Below, piece after piece: positions 1 to 6,446 of a stretch of 12,764 nt of DNA (the stretch's first letter is position 1; every line of letters begins with the position of its first letter). The position numbers and the translations under genes were made by a program. Source of the DNA: Gammaproteobacteria bacterium (GTDB lineage Bacteria; Pseudomonadota; Gammaproteobacteria; Chromatiales; Chromatiaceae); the NCBI GenBank assembly GCA_030625445.1, contig DAOUQU010000016.1, positions 1-12,764 of the forward strand. The letters are read 5' to 3'. The notes below the pieces were generated by a model, which worked only from the letters and a program-made list of their open reading frames with translations, did no database searches and was not told where the DNA came from.

Positions 1-29
1 CTGAAAACTTAACCAATAATCACATTATT

Positions 30-1127
30 ATGTCTGGAAATAGCATCGGAAAACTCTTTTGTGTGACCTCTTTTGGCGAGAGCCATGGGGTTGCGATCGG
101 CTGTATCATCGATGGCTGTCCGCCCGGCATGGAGTTGTCCGAGGCGGATATTCAGCCGGATCTCGATCGTCGCCGTCCCGGCACCAGCCGCCACACGACC
201 CAGCGGCGTGAACCGGACCAGGTGCAGATTCTCTCCGGCGTCTTCGAGGGCAAGACCACCGGTACTCCCATCGGACTGATCATCCATAACCAGGATCAGC
301 GCTCCAGGGACTACTCGGAGATCGTCGATCGTTTTCGCCCCGGGCATGCCGACTACACTTACCTGCAAAAATATGGCATTCGTGATCATCGCGGCGGCGG
401 GCGTTCTTCTGCGCGTGAGACGGCCATGCGCGTTGCCGCCGGCGCAGTTGCAAAAAAATATCTCAAGGAGTCTCTGGGTGTCGAGGTGCGTGGCTATCTG
501 TCGCGGCTTGGCCCGTTGAGACCGGATCGCTTCGAATGGGATCAGGTTTCAAAAAATCCATTCTTCTTCCCCGACGAAGCAAAAATTCCTGAGCTCGAGG
601 CTTATATGGACCGGCTCAGAAAAGAGGGCAACTCGGTTGGCGCAGAGATTACGGTGGTGGCTGAGGGCATCCCTCCAGGGCTCGGAGAGCCGATATTCGA
701 TCGCCTGGATGCGGAGATCGCCCACTCCCTGATGAGCATCAATGCGGCCAAAGGGGTGGAGATCGGTGCCGGTTTTGAATCGGTCGAGCAGAAGGGAACA
801 GAGCACCGCGACGAGATGACGCCGCAGGGGTTTCTCTCCAACAATGCCGGCGGCATTCTTGGTGGTATCTCGACCGGGCAGAGTATCATTGCAAAAGTTG
901 CCTTCAAGCCGACTTCGAGTATTCGTCTCGGTGGCAAAACGGTGAATGTCAAAGCCGAGGCTGTCGATGTGGTGACCAAGGGACGGCACGACCCCTGTGT
1001 CGGCATTCGCGCTACGCCCATCGTTGAGGCGATGCTGGCGATCACCCTGATCGACCACTTGCTGCGTCACCGCGCACAAAATGCAGAGGTGATCCCTCCC
1101 GTGCCTGTCATTCCGGCAGAGGGTTAA
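30..1127 (+). CDS. aroC: Chorismate synthase AroC
   Basis: Converts 5-enolpyruvylshikimate-3-phosphate to chorismate with reduced FMN, the last shared step of aromatic synthesis; cytoplasmic. The 365-residue protein has the family's usual length and opens with MSGNSIGKLF, followed by FGESHG carrying the N-terminal His (H19). Next come the DLDRRRPGTS block (about residues 45-54), RPGHADYTY with the second conserved His (H106), and the RDHRGGGRSSARETA signature just after it. The start at 30 matches the family N-terminus exactly and no other start fits. I see no clear Shine-Dalgarno site; instead a small palindrome (AATAAT, CAC, ATTATT at 15-29) touches the ATG. The promoter lies outside the window. 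The stop codon overlaps the next start by one base (TAATG), so the two genes are probably translationally coupled. Recognition is firm. Confidence 0.98.
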   Translation: MSGNSIGKLFCVTSFGESHGVAIGCIIDGCPPGMELSEADIQPDLDRRRPGTSRHTTQRREPDQVQILSGVFEGKTTGTPIGLIIHNQDQRSRDYSEIVDRFRPGHADYTYLQKYGIRDHRGGGRSSARETAMRVAAGAVAKKYLKESLGVEVRGYLSRLGPLRPDRFEWDQVSKNPFFFPDEAKIPELEAYMDRLRKEGNSVGAEITVVAEGIPPGLGEPIFDRLDAEIAHSLMSINAAKGVEIGAGFESVEQKGTEHRDEMTPQGFLSNNAGGILGGISTGQSIIAKVAFKPTSSIRLGGKTVNVKAEAVDVVTKGRHDPCVGIRATPIVEAMLAITLIDHLLRHRAQNAEVIPPVPVIPAEG

Positions 1128-2299
1128 TGCCTTTCAGCCGGATGCCATACTGGCGTCTCTCTTCATTCTATTTTTTCTACTTCGCAGCACTCGGTGCGCT
1201 GGTTCCATTCTGGGCACTCTATCTCAAGTCACTCGGCTTCTCTGCGCTGCAGATCGGCGAGCTGATGGCGATCCCGATGGCGACCAAAATCGTTGCCCCC
1301 TACCTGTGGGGTTGGCTTGGCGACTCCCTCGGGCAGCGCATGAGGCTGGTGCGCAGCGGCGCCTTTCTCTCTTTTTGCACCTTTCTTCTGGTCTTCTGGC
1401 TTACCGACTACGCAGGGCTTGCACTCGCCATGGCGCTGTTCAGCTTTTTCTGGAATGCGGTGCTGCCGCAGATCGAAGTGACCACACTGCGCTTTCTCGG
1501 AAGCAACACGCCTCTCTACAGCCGTATACGGGTGTGGGGATCGGTTGGCTTTATGCTGATGGTGGTGGTCCTGGGGTTTATGGTGGATCGCTGGGGAGTA
1601 ACGATCATCCTGCCTGTGCTTGCGCTGCTCTATGCCGGAATCTGGCTGTCGACACTGGTGATTCCCGAACAGCCACGGCAGGATGAGCATCACTCTGCAG
1701 CTTCGTTGTCCACAATCCTGCTGCAACCGGCTGTGCTGTCGTTTTTTGCGATCTGCCTGCTGATGCAGTTCAGTCATGGCGCCTACTACACATTCTTTTC
1801 GATCTATCTGGAGGGCGAGGGGTATTCCAAGGGGGTGATTGGTCAGTTGTGGGCGCTTGGGGTTGCAGCAGAGGTCGCTCTCTATATATTTATCATGCAC
1901 AAACTGCTGCTGGCTTTCAGTTCAAAGACCCTGCTGCTATGGTGCCTGTTTCTGGCTGCGCTGCGCTGGAGTCTGGTTGCCCTGTTTAGTGATTATCTGC
2001 TGGTGCTGATCTTTTCCCAGCTGCTGCATGCCGCCACCTTCGGCGCTTTTCATGCTGCAGCCATCGATTTTGTGCATCACAATTTTCCGCAGCATCTGCA
2101 GGGCAGGGGGCAGGCGCTCTACAGCAGTGTCAGTTTTGGTGTCGGGGGTACTCTCGGCAGTCTCAGCAGTGGTTATCTATGGGATTCAAGCGGCGCTACA
2201 ACCACATTTCTGATCTTTGCTGCATCTGCTGTACTTGCAATGGTAATCCTTGCCATTGGACAAAGAGGCAAGGGCCGAGGACTGAGGACTGAGGACTGA
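1127..2299 (+). CDS. MFS permease (HcaT/MFS_1-like), substrate unknown
   Basis: Inner-membrane secondary transporter of the major facilitator superfamily, 390 residues, with hydrophobic segments along its whole length consistent with about 12 helices. A motif-A-like loop, WGWLGDSLGQR (residues 61-71), follows the second helix, as in MFS proteins. The overall look, including the early PFWALYLKSLGFS stretch, resembles the MFS_1-like/HcaT branch; substrate cannot be inferred. The start at 1127 overlaps the aroC stop by one base and has AGAGGG only 3 bases upstream, so reinitiation after aroC is likely. A second in-frame ATG at 1142 has no better ribosome site. An MFS gene behind aroC also occurs in pseudomonads, so location alone does not show a role in aromatic metabolism. 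The last residues (GLRTED) are encoded by a 7-bp tandem repeat that also supplies the stop codon. Confidence 0.9.
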   Translation: MPFSRMPYWRLSSFYFFYFAALGALVPFWALYLKSLGFSALQIGELMAIPMATKIVAPYLWGWLGDSLGQRMRLVRSGAFLSFCTFLLVFWLTDYAGLALAMALFSFFWNAVLPQIEVTTLRFLGSNTPLYSRIRVWGSVGFMLMVVVLGFMVDRWGVTIILPVLALLYAGIWLSTLVIPEQPRQDEHHSAASLSTILLQPAVLSFFAICLLMQFSHGAYYTFFSIYLEGEGYSKGVIGQLWALGVAAEVALYIFIMHKLLLAFSSKTLLLWCLFLAALRWSLVALFSDYLLVLIFSQLLHAATFGAFHAAAIDFVHHNFPQHLQGRGQALYSSVSFGVGGTLGSLSSGYLWDSSGATTTFLIFAASAVLAMVILAIGQRGKGRGLRTED

Positions 2300-2303
2300 G
2301 GAC
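2277..2303 (+). repeat. Heptamer tandem array A (GAGGACT), overlapping the MFS stop
   Basis: Three perfect copies of GAGGACT (2277-2283, 2284-2290, 2291-2297) and a partial fourth (2298-2303). Seven is not a multiple of three, so the array is read in all three frames and each frame meets TGA. The MFS stop codon (2297-2299) lies inside it. Related but degenerate heptamers follow both downstream transpeptidase genes. Confidence 0.9.
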
Positions 2304-2322
2304 GCGCTAATCACTCCTGTGT

Positions 2323-2351
2323 TTTCCATGCATCATTGGATTTGTTATACT
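2323..2351 (+). promoter_or_regulatory. Candidate sigma-70 promoter for the first transpeptidase
   Basis: TTTCCA (2323-2328, four of six matches to the -35 consensus), a 17-base spacer, and TATACT (2346-2351, five of six matches to the -10 consensus). Transcription would start near 2358 and give a leader of about 42 bases before the ATG at 2400. It lies just after heptamer array A, which fits a new transcription unit here. Predicted by eye only. Confidence 0.45.
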
Positions 2352-2369
2352 CTTGAAATAATTAGTGTT

Positions 2370-2399
2370 GTATAGAGTTGGGAAACTCGGGGTTTTTTT
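2370..2399 (+). promoter_or_regulatory. Duplicated 5' leader, copy 1 (ribosome-binding region)
   Basis: The 30 bases before the first transpeptidase start match the 30 bases before the second (4334-4363) at 23 positions without a gap. Shared elements are GTATAGA at the far end, a G-rich Shine-Dalgarno-like run (GGGG here, GGAG in copy 2) about 7 bases from the ATG, and a T-run between that and the ATG. The TATAGA is not well placed behind any -35 box here, so I read this as translated-leader sequence. Confidence 0.6.
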
Positions 2400-4271
2400 A
2401 TGCGTCGTAATCATCACGATGTTGTTTATGGTCGTCTCCGGCATTTAACAACAGCATTGTCTGTTGCGCTCTGTTGTGCAGCGTTCAGCGCTTCATCGCT
2501 TCAGGCGAGTTGGGGAGATTCAGAGTATGGCGACATCTTTGCATCCGAACACGGATCACAGCTAATAATAGCAGAGCGATCTGTGGCGACCCCGGTGGTG
2601 GCAGCGGTTGCTGTCCCCGTTCGGCAGCACTCTGCACGCGCTGTTGATACTCCAATACCAGGTGCCCAATCCACATCAAAGCGGCGTCAGGGCATCAGAA
2701 CGTCTCCCGGTACATCTTCCGCTATATCCCCCTATCCGCGAGTCTCTCCGCTGGGCAACGGCTCAATGCAAAATGAGTCGATCAAGAGTGCTCTTGGCCG
2801 TTATCGTTCTGCTTCGAACAAGGAGAAGCTAAAGCTCGTCTACAAGGGAAATCGCAATAAAATGACGTGGTCGCGCAAGGGAAAGGTCACCAGGGACGCC
2901 AATGAAGCGATTCAAATCCTCTCCGACGCAGGCGCCCAGGGGCTGAATCCGGCCGAGTATCATGTCGACGAGATACGACAAGCACAGCAGAAGGGGGATA
3001 TGACGCTTTTTGACCTGCTGATGACGGATAATACATTGCGCTATATCTCCCATCTGCGGGACGGTCAGTATAATCCCCAGGATGTTGATCCAATGTGGTT
3101 GATCAGTGTCGGCGCAAGAGCTGACCTGGTGGAAAGCATGGTGAAGGCGCTCAAGTCAAAGAGGGTCTCTCGTCTCATGAAGCGGGTAGAACCGCGGCAT
3201 GCCGTCTACCGCAGCCTCTCCCGGCACCTCTATGACTACCTGAATATTGCGAATTCCGGAGGCTGGCCCTCGTTTCCTCTCAGGGGGGGCGGCTTGAAAC
3301 CGGGTTCCAGCGGAAGCGCGGTGAAGGCATTGCGCGCCCGCCTGGCGGCCACTGATGGCGCCGACATCTATGCGCCGCGACCATCTGTGTATGACAACAA
3401 CCTGAAACTTGCGGTCTCGAGATTCCAGCGGCGTCACGGGTTGAACGATGACGGCGTGATCGGCGGACGTACGCGGCAGGCGCTCGCAGTTCCGGTTAAA
3501 AAAAGAATTCGCCAAATTGCAGCATCCATGGAGCGCTGGCGCTGGATGCCGGAGAATCTTGGCAAACAGGCTATCATCGTAAATATACCGGCGTTTCGCC
3601 TCTATTACTGGAAGAACGGATCCAGCAAATTGAGCATGCGGGTCATTGTCGGCAAGGCCAAGCAGGATTGGCAGACGCCAACATTTACAAACGATCTGGA
3701 TTACATGGTGCTTAATCCAAACTGGAATGTACCGAACACCATTGTCTCCGAAGAGATGGCTCCCAAGGCACACCGTTGGCCGAAGTTTTTCCAGGATAAT
3801 GGTTACAAGGTGATGGATGAGGCCGGCAATGAGATTGACCCTTCAGGCGTGAACTGGGGGCAATACAGCAAGAGTAATCCTGCTCCCTACAAGGTGGTGC
3901 AGGCGAGGGGCGCCGATGGTTCCCTGGGTGTGGTGAAATTCATTTTTCCGAATCAGTATGGCGTCGCACTGCATGACACCTCGAGCAAACAGCTGTTCAA
4001 AGAGGAGTTTCGGGCCTACAGCCATGGCTGCGTCAGAGTCGAAAAACCACGGGAGCTGGGAGCGGCGCTATTAGGCAAGAACAATACGAATTTTTTCAAT
4101 TCCCTGGTGGAAGAGTCTGAAGATGATCGGCGTATCCAGGTGCAGGAGGGTATATCTGTTTATACGTTCTACATGACGGCATGGGCTGATGCAAACGAGG
4201 TCTACTTCTATGAAGATCTCTACCGCCGTGACCGGCGCCTGGTTCAGGCAACAACCCCCAAGCGAGGTTGA
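2400..4271 (+). CDS. ldtD: YcbB/LdtD-like L,D-transpeptidase, paralogue 1
   Basis: Periplasmic enzyme of the family that forms 3-3 (mDAP-mDAP) peptidoglycan crosslinks using a catalytic Cys. The 623 residues compare with about 615 in E. coli LdtD. Layout: Sec signal peptide with a long basic start and hydrophobic core, likely cleaved after SLQA (residue 36); mature start WGDSEYGDIF; low-complexity linker to about 110; YcbB-type scaffold region with QGLNPAEYH near 180; peptidoglycan-binding domain from LKPGSSGSAV (299) to about 365; YkuD catalytic domain from QAIIVNIPAF (390). The domain holds MVLNPNWNVP, the LHDT motif and the active site SHGCVR with catalytic C544. A downstream paralogue and a MepK-like endopeptidase form the local module. 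The start is supported by the duplicated leader and signal peptide. A carboxypeptidase-like or protein-attaching role is possible for this family but less likely given the YcbB architecture. Confidence 0.93.
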   Translation: MRRNHHDVVYGRLRHLTTALSVALCCAAFSASSLQASWGDSEYGDIFASEHGSQLIIAERSVATPVVAAVAVPVRQHSARAVDTPIPGAQSTSKRRQGIRTSPGTSSAISPYPRVSPLGNGSMQNESIKSALGRYRSASNKEKLKLVYKGNRNKMTWSRKGKVTRDANEAIQILSDAGAQGLNPAEYHVDEIRQAQQKGDMTLFDLLMTDNTLRYISHLRDGQYNPQDVDPMWLISVGARADLVESMVKALKSKRVSRLMKRVEPRHAVYRSLSRHLYDYLNIANSGGWPSFPLRGGGLKPGSSGSAVKALRARLAATDGADIYAPRPSVYDNNLKLAVSRFQRRHGLNDDGVIGGRTRQALAVPVKKRIRQIAASMERWRWMPENLGKQAIIVNIPAFRLYYWKNGSSKLSMRVIVGKAKQDWQTPTFTNDLDYMVLNPNWNVPNTIVSEEMAPKAHRWPKFFQDNGYKVMDEAGNEIDPSGVNWGQYSKSNPAPYKVVQARGADGSLGVVKFIFPNQYGVALHDTSSKQLFKEEFRAYSHGCVRVEKPRELGAALLGKNNTNFFNSLVEESEDDRRIQVQEGISVYTFYMTAWADANEVYFYEDLYRRDRRLVQATTPKRG

Positions 4272-4277
4272 TAGGGG

Positions 4278-4305
4278 GTAGTACTGAGCGCCGAGGCGTG
4301 AGAAC
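4278..4305 (+). repeat. Degenerate heptamer array B between the paralogues
   Basis: About four 7-base units in register (4278-4284, 4285-4291, 4292-4298, 4299-4305), of which TGAGCGC, CGAGGCG and TGAGAAC best resemble the TGAGGAC unit of arrays A and C. It starts seven bases after the stop of the first transpeptidase. It is the most decayed of the three arrays, and on its own I would not have called it. Confidence 0.55.
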
Positions 4306-4333
4306 CTGCTGTAACCCTGTAACAAACACAATC

Positions 4334-4363
4334 GTATAGATTTGGAACCCCCGGAGTTTTTGT
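4334..4363 (+). promoter_or_regulatory. Duplicated 5' leader, copy 2 (ribosome-binding region)
   Basis: Matches copy 1 (2370-2399) at 23 of 30 bases. GGAG (4353-4356) lies seven bases before the ATG and is a good Shine-Dalgarno site. Upstream I find no convincing -35/-10 pair (TAACCC is all that lies 17 bases before TATAGA), and no terminator separates the paralogues, so the second gene may be read through from the first. Confidence 0.6.
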
Positions 4364-6205
4364 ATGCGTCGTAAATATCACGATGTTGTTTATGGCCGCC
4401 GCCGGCATTTGACAGCGGCATTGGTCTCCGTGCTTTGCTGCGCGCTATTCACTGCTTCACCGCTGCTGGCGGGTTGGGCGGATAGTGAATATGGTGATAT
4501 TTTTGTCACCAGGTCAAAGCCAAAGCCAAAGCCGCAGCCAAAGAAGGTCGTGGCGAAACCTGTTGCTGCTCCAGTTGTTAAGCAAAAATCCCCAAGGCGC
4601 TCCCGACCTAAAATAGCAGATAATGCGCCCAAGCCATATCGTTTTCCGGATGCTTCCGAACCCCTCTATGCGCCTGTCTCTCTACTGGGCAATGAGCCGA
4701 TGTACGATGAGACGATTGCTGCTGCTCTGGAGCATTATCGCGCTGCATCGAAGGAAGCATGGCTTCAACAGCTGTATGAAGCCAACGGAGGCGAACCGGT
4801 CTGGCATCGCGGTGGGCGCATCAGCAGGGATGCCGGTGCGGCAATCCAAATCCTCTCCGAGGCGGATTCGCATGGTTTGAATCCTTACGAATATCATATC
4901 GAGGAGATCTATCAGGCGCAGCAAAATGGAGATCTGACGCTGTTTGATCTGCTGTTGACCGACAATGTGCTGCACTATGTTTCGCATCTGCGCGATGGCC
5001 AGTATCGCCCCCGTGATGTCGATCCACGCTGGAAGATGGATCGCAGCGCCAGGGTTGATGTTGCGACTGGCATGGTGTTTGCAGTTACTGAACAAGCTGT
5101 TCCACGCTTCATGGAACAGGCGTCGCCCCGTCACTCCTACTATAAAAATTTGCGTCGTGTGTTGCGTGATTACACCGCTATTGCAGATTCCGGTGGTTGG
5201 CCTTCATTTCCGGCCGAGGGGGGAGGTTTGAAGCCGGGAATGAGCGGTAGCGAAATCATGACGCTGCGCACGCGTCTGGCGGTAACCGACGGCGCTGATC
5301 TCGATGTGGAACAGCCCTCTCGCTATGATGAAGATTTGAAACTTGCAGTCGAGGGATTTCAACGCCGCCATGGGTTGAACGATGATGGCGTGATCGGTGC
5401 GCGTACGCGTCAGGCGCTGGCGGTTCCGGTAAAAAACCGAATTCGCCAGATTATTGCATCCATGGAGCGCTGGCGTTGGCTGCCCGAAAATCTGGGGCGG
5501 CGTTATATCGTTGTCAACGTGCCGGCTTACCGCCTCTGGTACAGGGAGAATGGCGAAGACAGACTTACCATGCGGACGGTCGTCGGCAAAACCAGAGCGA
5601 GTCATCAAACACCAACTTTCTCAACGCACATGAAGTATATGGTGCTGAATCCGAATTGGAATGTCCCAAGTTCCATTGTCTCTGCAGAGATGGCGCCCAA
5701 GGCGAGCCGCAATCCCGGATATTTCAAGAAAAAAGGCTACAAGGTGATGGATCGGGACGGCAATGTCGTCGATCCCTATAGCATCAACTGGGGGCAATAC
5801 AGCAGGAGTAATCGCGCTCCTTACCGTGTGGTGGAGTCCAGGGGCGCCGGGGGGGCGCTGGGGACGGTGAAATTCATTTTCCCAAACAAGCATGGCGTCT
5901 ATCTGCATGATACCCAGAGCAGGAGGTTGTTCAAGAAGGATTTCCGGGCTCACAGTCATGGCTGCGTCAGAATTGAGAAGCCCGCGGAGTTGGGGTCCGT
6001 TCTGCTGGGTGACAAGAGTCCTGATGAGTTCAGCACCCTGGTTGCAGATTCAGGCAAAAACAGGCATATCAATCTGAAACAGAGTCTGCCGGTCTACCTT
6101 CTCTACATGACAGCATGGGCTGATGACAACCAGGTCTATTTTTATGACGATATCTACCGTCGTGACCGGCGTCTGGTTCAGGCGAAAACCACCAAGCGCG
6201 GGTGA
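4364..6205 (+). CDS. ldtD: YcbB/LdtD-like L,D-transpeptidase, paralogue 2
   Basis: Second copy of the tandem pair, 613 residues, expected to form 3-3 peptidoglycan crosslinks in the periplasm. Layout: Sec signal peptide with cleavage likely after PLLA (residue 36); mature start WADSEYGDIF; a Lys-Pro-rich stretch, KPKPKPQPKK (52-61), in a basic linker to about 90; YcbB-type scaffold region; peptidoglycan-binding domain from LKPGMSGSEI (289); YkuD domain from RYIVVNVPAY (380). The catalytic domain has MVLNPNWNVP, LHDT and HSHGCVR with catalytic C534, so both copies keep an intact active site. Paralogue 1 has no KP run: its linker is Ala/Val-rich and not alignable by eye. The stop codon is the first triplet of heptamer array C. 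The two proteins probably differ in reach, partners or expression more than in chemistry; that is inference. Confidence 0.93.
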   Translation: MRRKYHDVVYGRRRHLTAALVSVLCCALFTASPLLAGWADSEYGDIFVTRSKPKPKPQPKKVVAKPVAAPVVKQKSPRRSRPKIADNAPKPYRFPDASEPLYAPVSLLGNEPMYDETIAAALEHYRAASKEAWLQQLYEANGGEPVWHRGGRISRDAGAAIQILSEADSHGLNPYEYHIEEIYQAQQNGDLTLFDLLLTDNVLHYVSHLRDGQYRPRDVDPRWKMDRSARVDVATGMVFAVTEQAVPRFMEQASPRHSYYKNLRRVLRDYTAIADSGGWPSFPAEGGGLKPGMSGSEIMTLRTRLAVTDGADLDVEQPSRYDEDLKLAVEGFQRRHGLNDDGVIGARTRQALAVPVKNRIRQIIASMERWRWLPENLGRRYIVVNVPAYRLWYRENGEDRLTMRTVVGKTRASHQTPTFSTHMKYMVLNPNWNVPSSIVSAEMAPKASRNPGYFKKKGYKVMDRDGNVVDPYSINWGQYSRSNRAPYRVVESRGAGGALGTVKFIFPNKHGVYLHDTQSRRLFKKDFRAHSHGCVRIEKPAELGSVLLGDKSPDEFSTLVADSGKNRHINLKQSLPVYLLYMTAWADDNQVYFYDDIYRRDRRLVQAKTTKRG

Positions 6206-6251
6206 GTACCGAGGACTGAGGGGTGAAGACTGAGTGATGAGTACTGAGTGA
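6203..6251 (+). repeat. Heptamer array C, seven degenerate units, starting at the stop codon
   Basis: Seven consecutive 7-base units fill 6203-6251: TGAGTAC, CGAGGAC, TGAGGGG, TGAAGAC, TGAGTGA, TGAGTAC and TGAGTGA. All fit a TGAGKAC-like consensus in strict register. The first unit's TGA is the stop codon of the second transpeptidase. The unit is the same family as GAGGACT in array A, read from a different phase. Confidence 0.85.
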
Positions 6252-6383
6252 TTAGGCCTGCACAGACTCAAAACCGAAACATCATACGGATTTCGTGAAA
6301 AGTGACATTTTTTCTTCATGTCTTGATTGGATTTTCAATATTGCAGAGCCTCCCCCCCATTGAAAAATTATATTGAAATACCC

Positions 6384-6412
6384 TTGCTTTTCATGACTCT
6401 GCCTGCTAAGGT
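6384..6412 (+). promoter_or_regulatory. Candidate extended -10 promoter for the MepK-like gene
   Basis: TTGCTT (6384-6389), a 17-base spacer, and TAAGGT (6407-6412) preceded by TGC, giving an extended -10 shape. The leader would be about 28 bases. The rest of the spacer (6252-6446) is AT-rich with a run of seven C (6352-6358) and a T-run near 6308-6313, and I recognise no terminator or RNA in it. The -10 hexamer is weak, so this is tentative. Confidence 0.35.
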
Positions 6413-6446
6413 GTTATGCACTTCTTGACAAATATGTAGTAAGTCT

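Larger units (their letters stand above)
2370..6205 (+). repeat. Tandem gene duplication, about 1.96 kb unit
   Basis: Two head-to-tail copies: the leader and gene at 2370-4271, and the leader and gene at 4334-6205. Start codons are 1964 bases apart. Homology begins abruptly at GTATAGA in both leaders and runs to the shared C-terminal RDRRLVQA. Conservation is high in the signal-peptide n-region, the scaffold and peptidoglycan-binding domains and the catalytic domain, and poor in the linker after the signal peptide. Divergence of the proteins shows the duplication is old and not an assembly artefact. Confidence 0.93.

Noticed and set aside
15..29. AATAAT-CAC-ATTATT palindrome abutting the aroC start
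   Set aside because: Too short and AT-rich to call an operator; it may be chance, and the upstream context is missing.
2371..2376. TATAGA in the duplicated leader as a -10 box
   Set aside because: The nearest TTGAAA (2353-2358) leaves only 12 bases of spacer, and copy 2 has no -35 at the right distance. TATACT at 2346 is a better candidate.
2277..6251. Heptamer arrays and REP copies as CRISPR or phase-variation tracts
   Set aside because: There are no spacers between repeats, so not CRISPR. The arrays lie at gene ends and always hit a stop, so copy-number change would not switch genes on or off.
6276..6315. Possible terminator after the second transpeptidase (CGAAA/TTTCG with a later T-run)
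   Set aside because: Only about five weak pairs with an 11-base loop, and the T-run is well separated from the stem.
6425..6430. Perfect TTGACA -35 hexamer just before the MepK-like gene
   Set aside because: It is only 16 bases before the start codon, so its -10 would fall inside the coding sequence and no TATAAT-like hexamer is found there.
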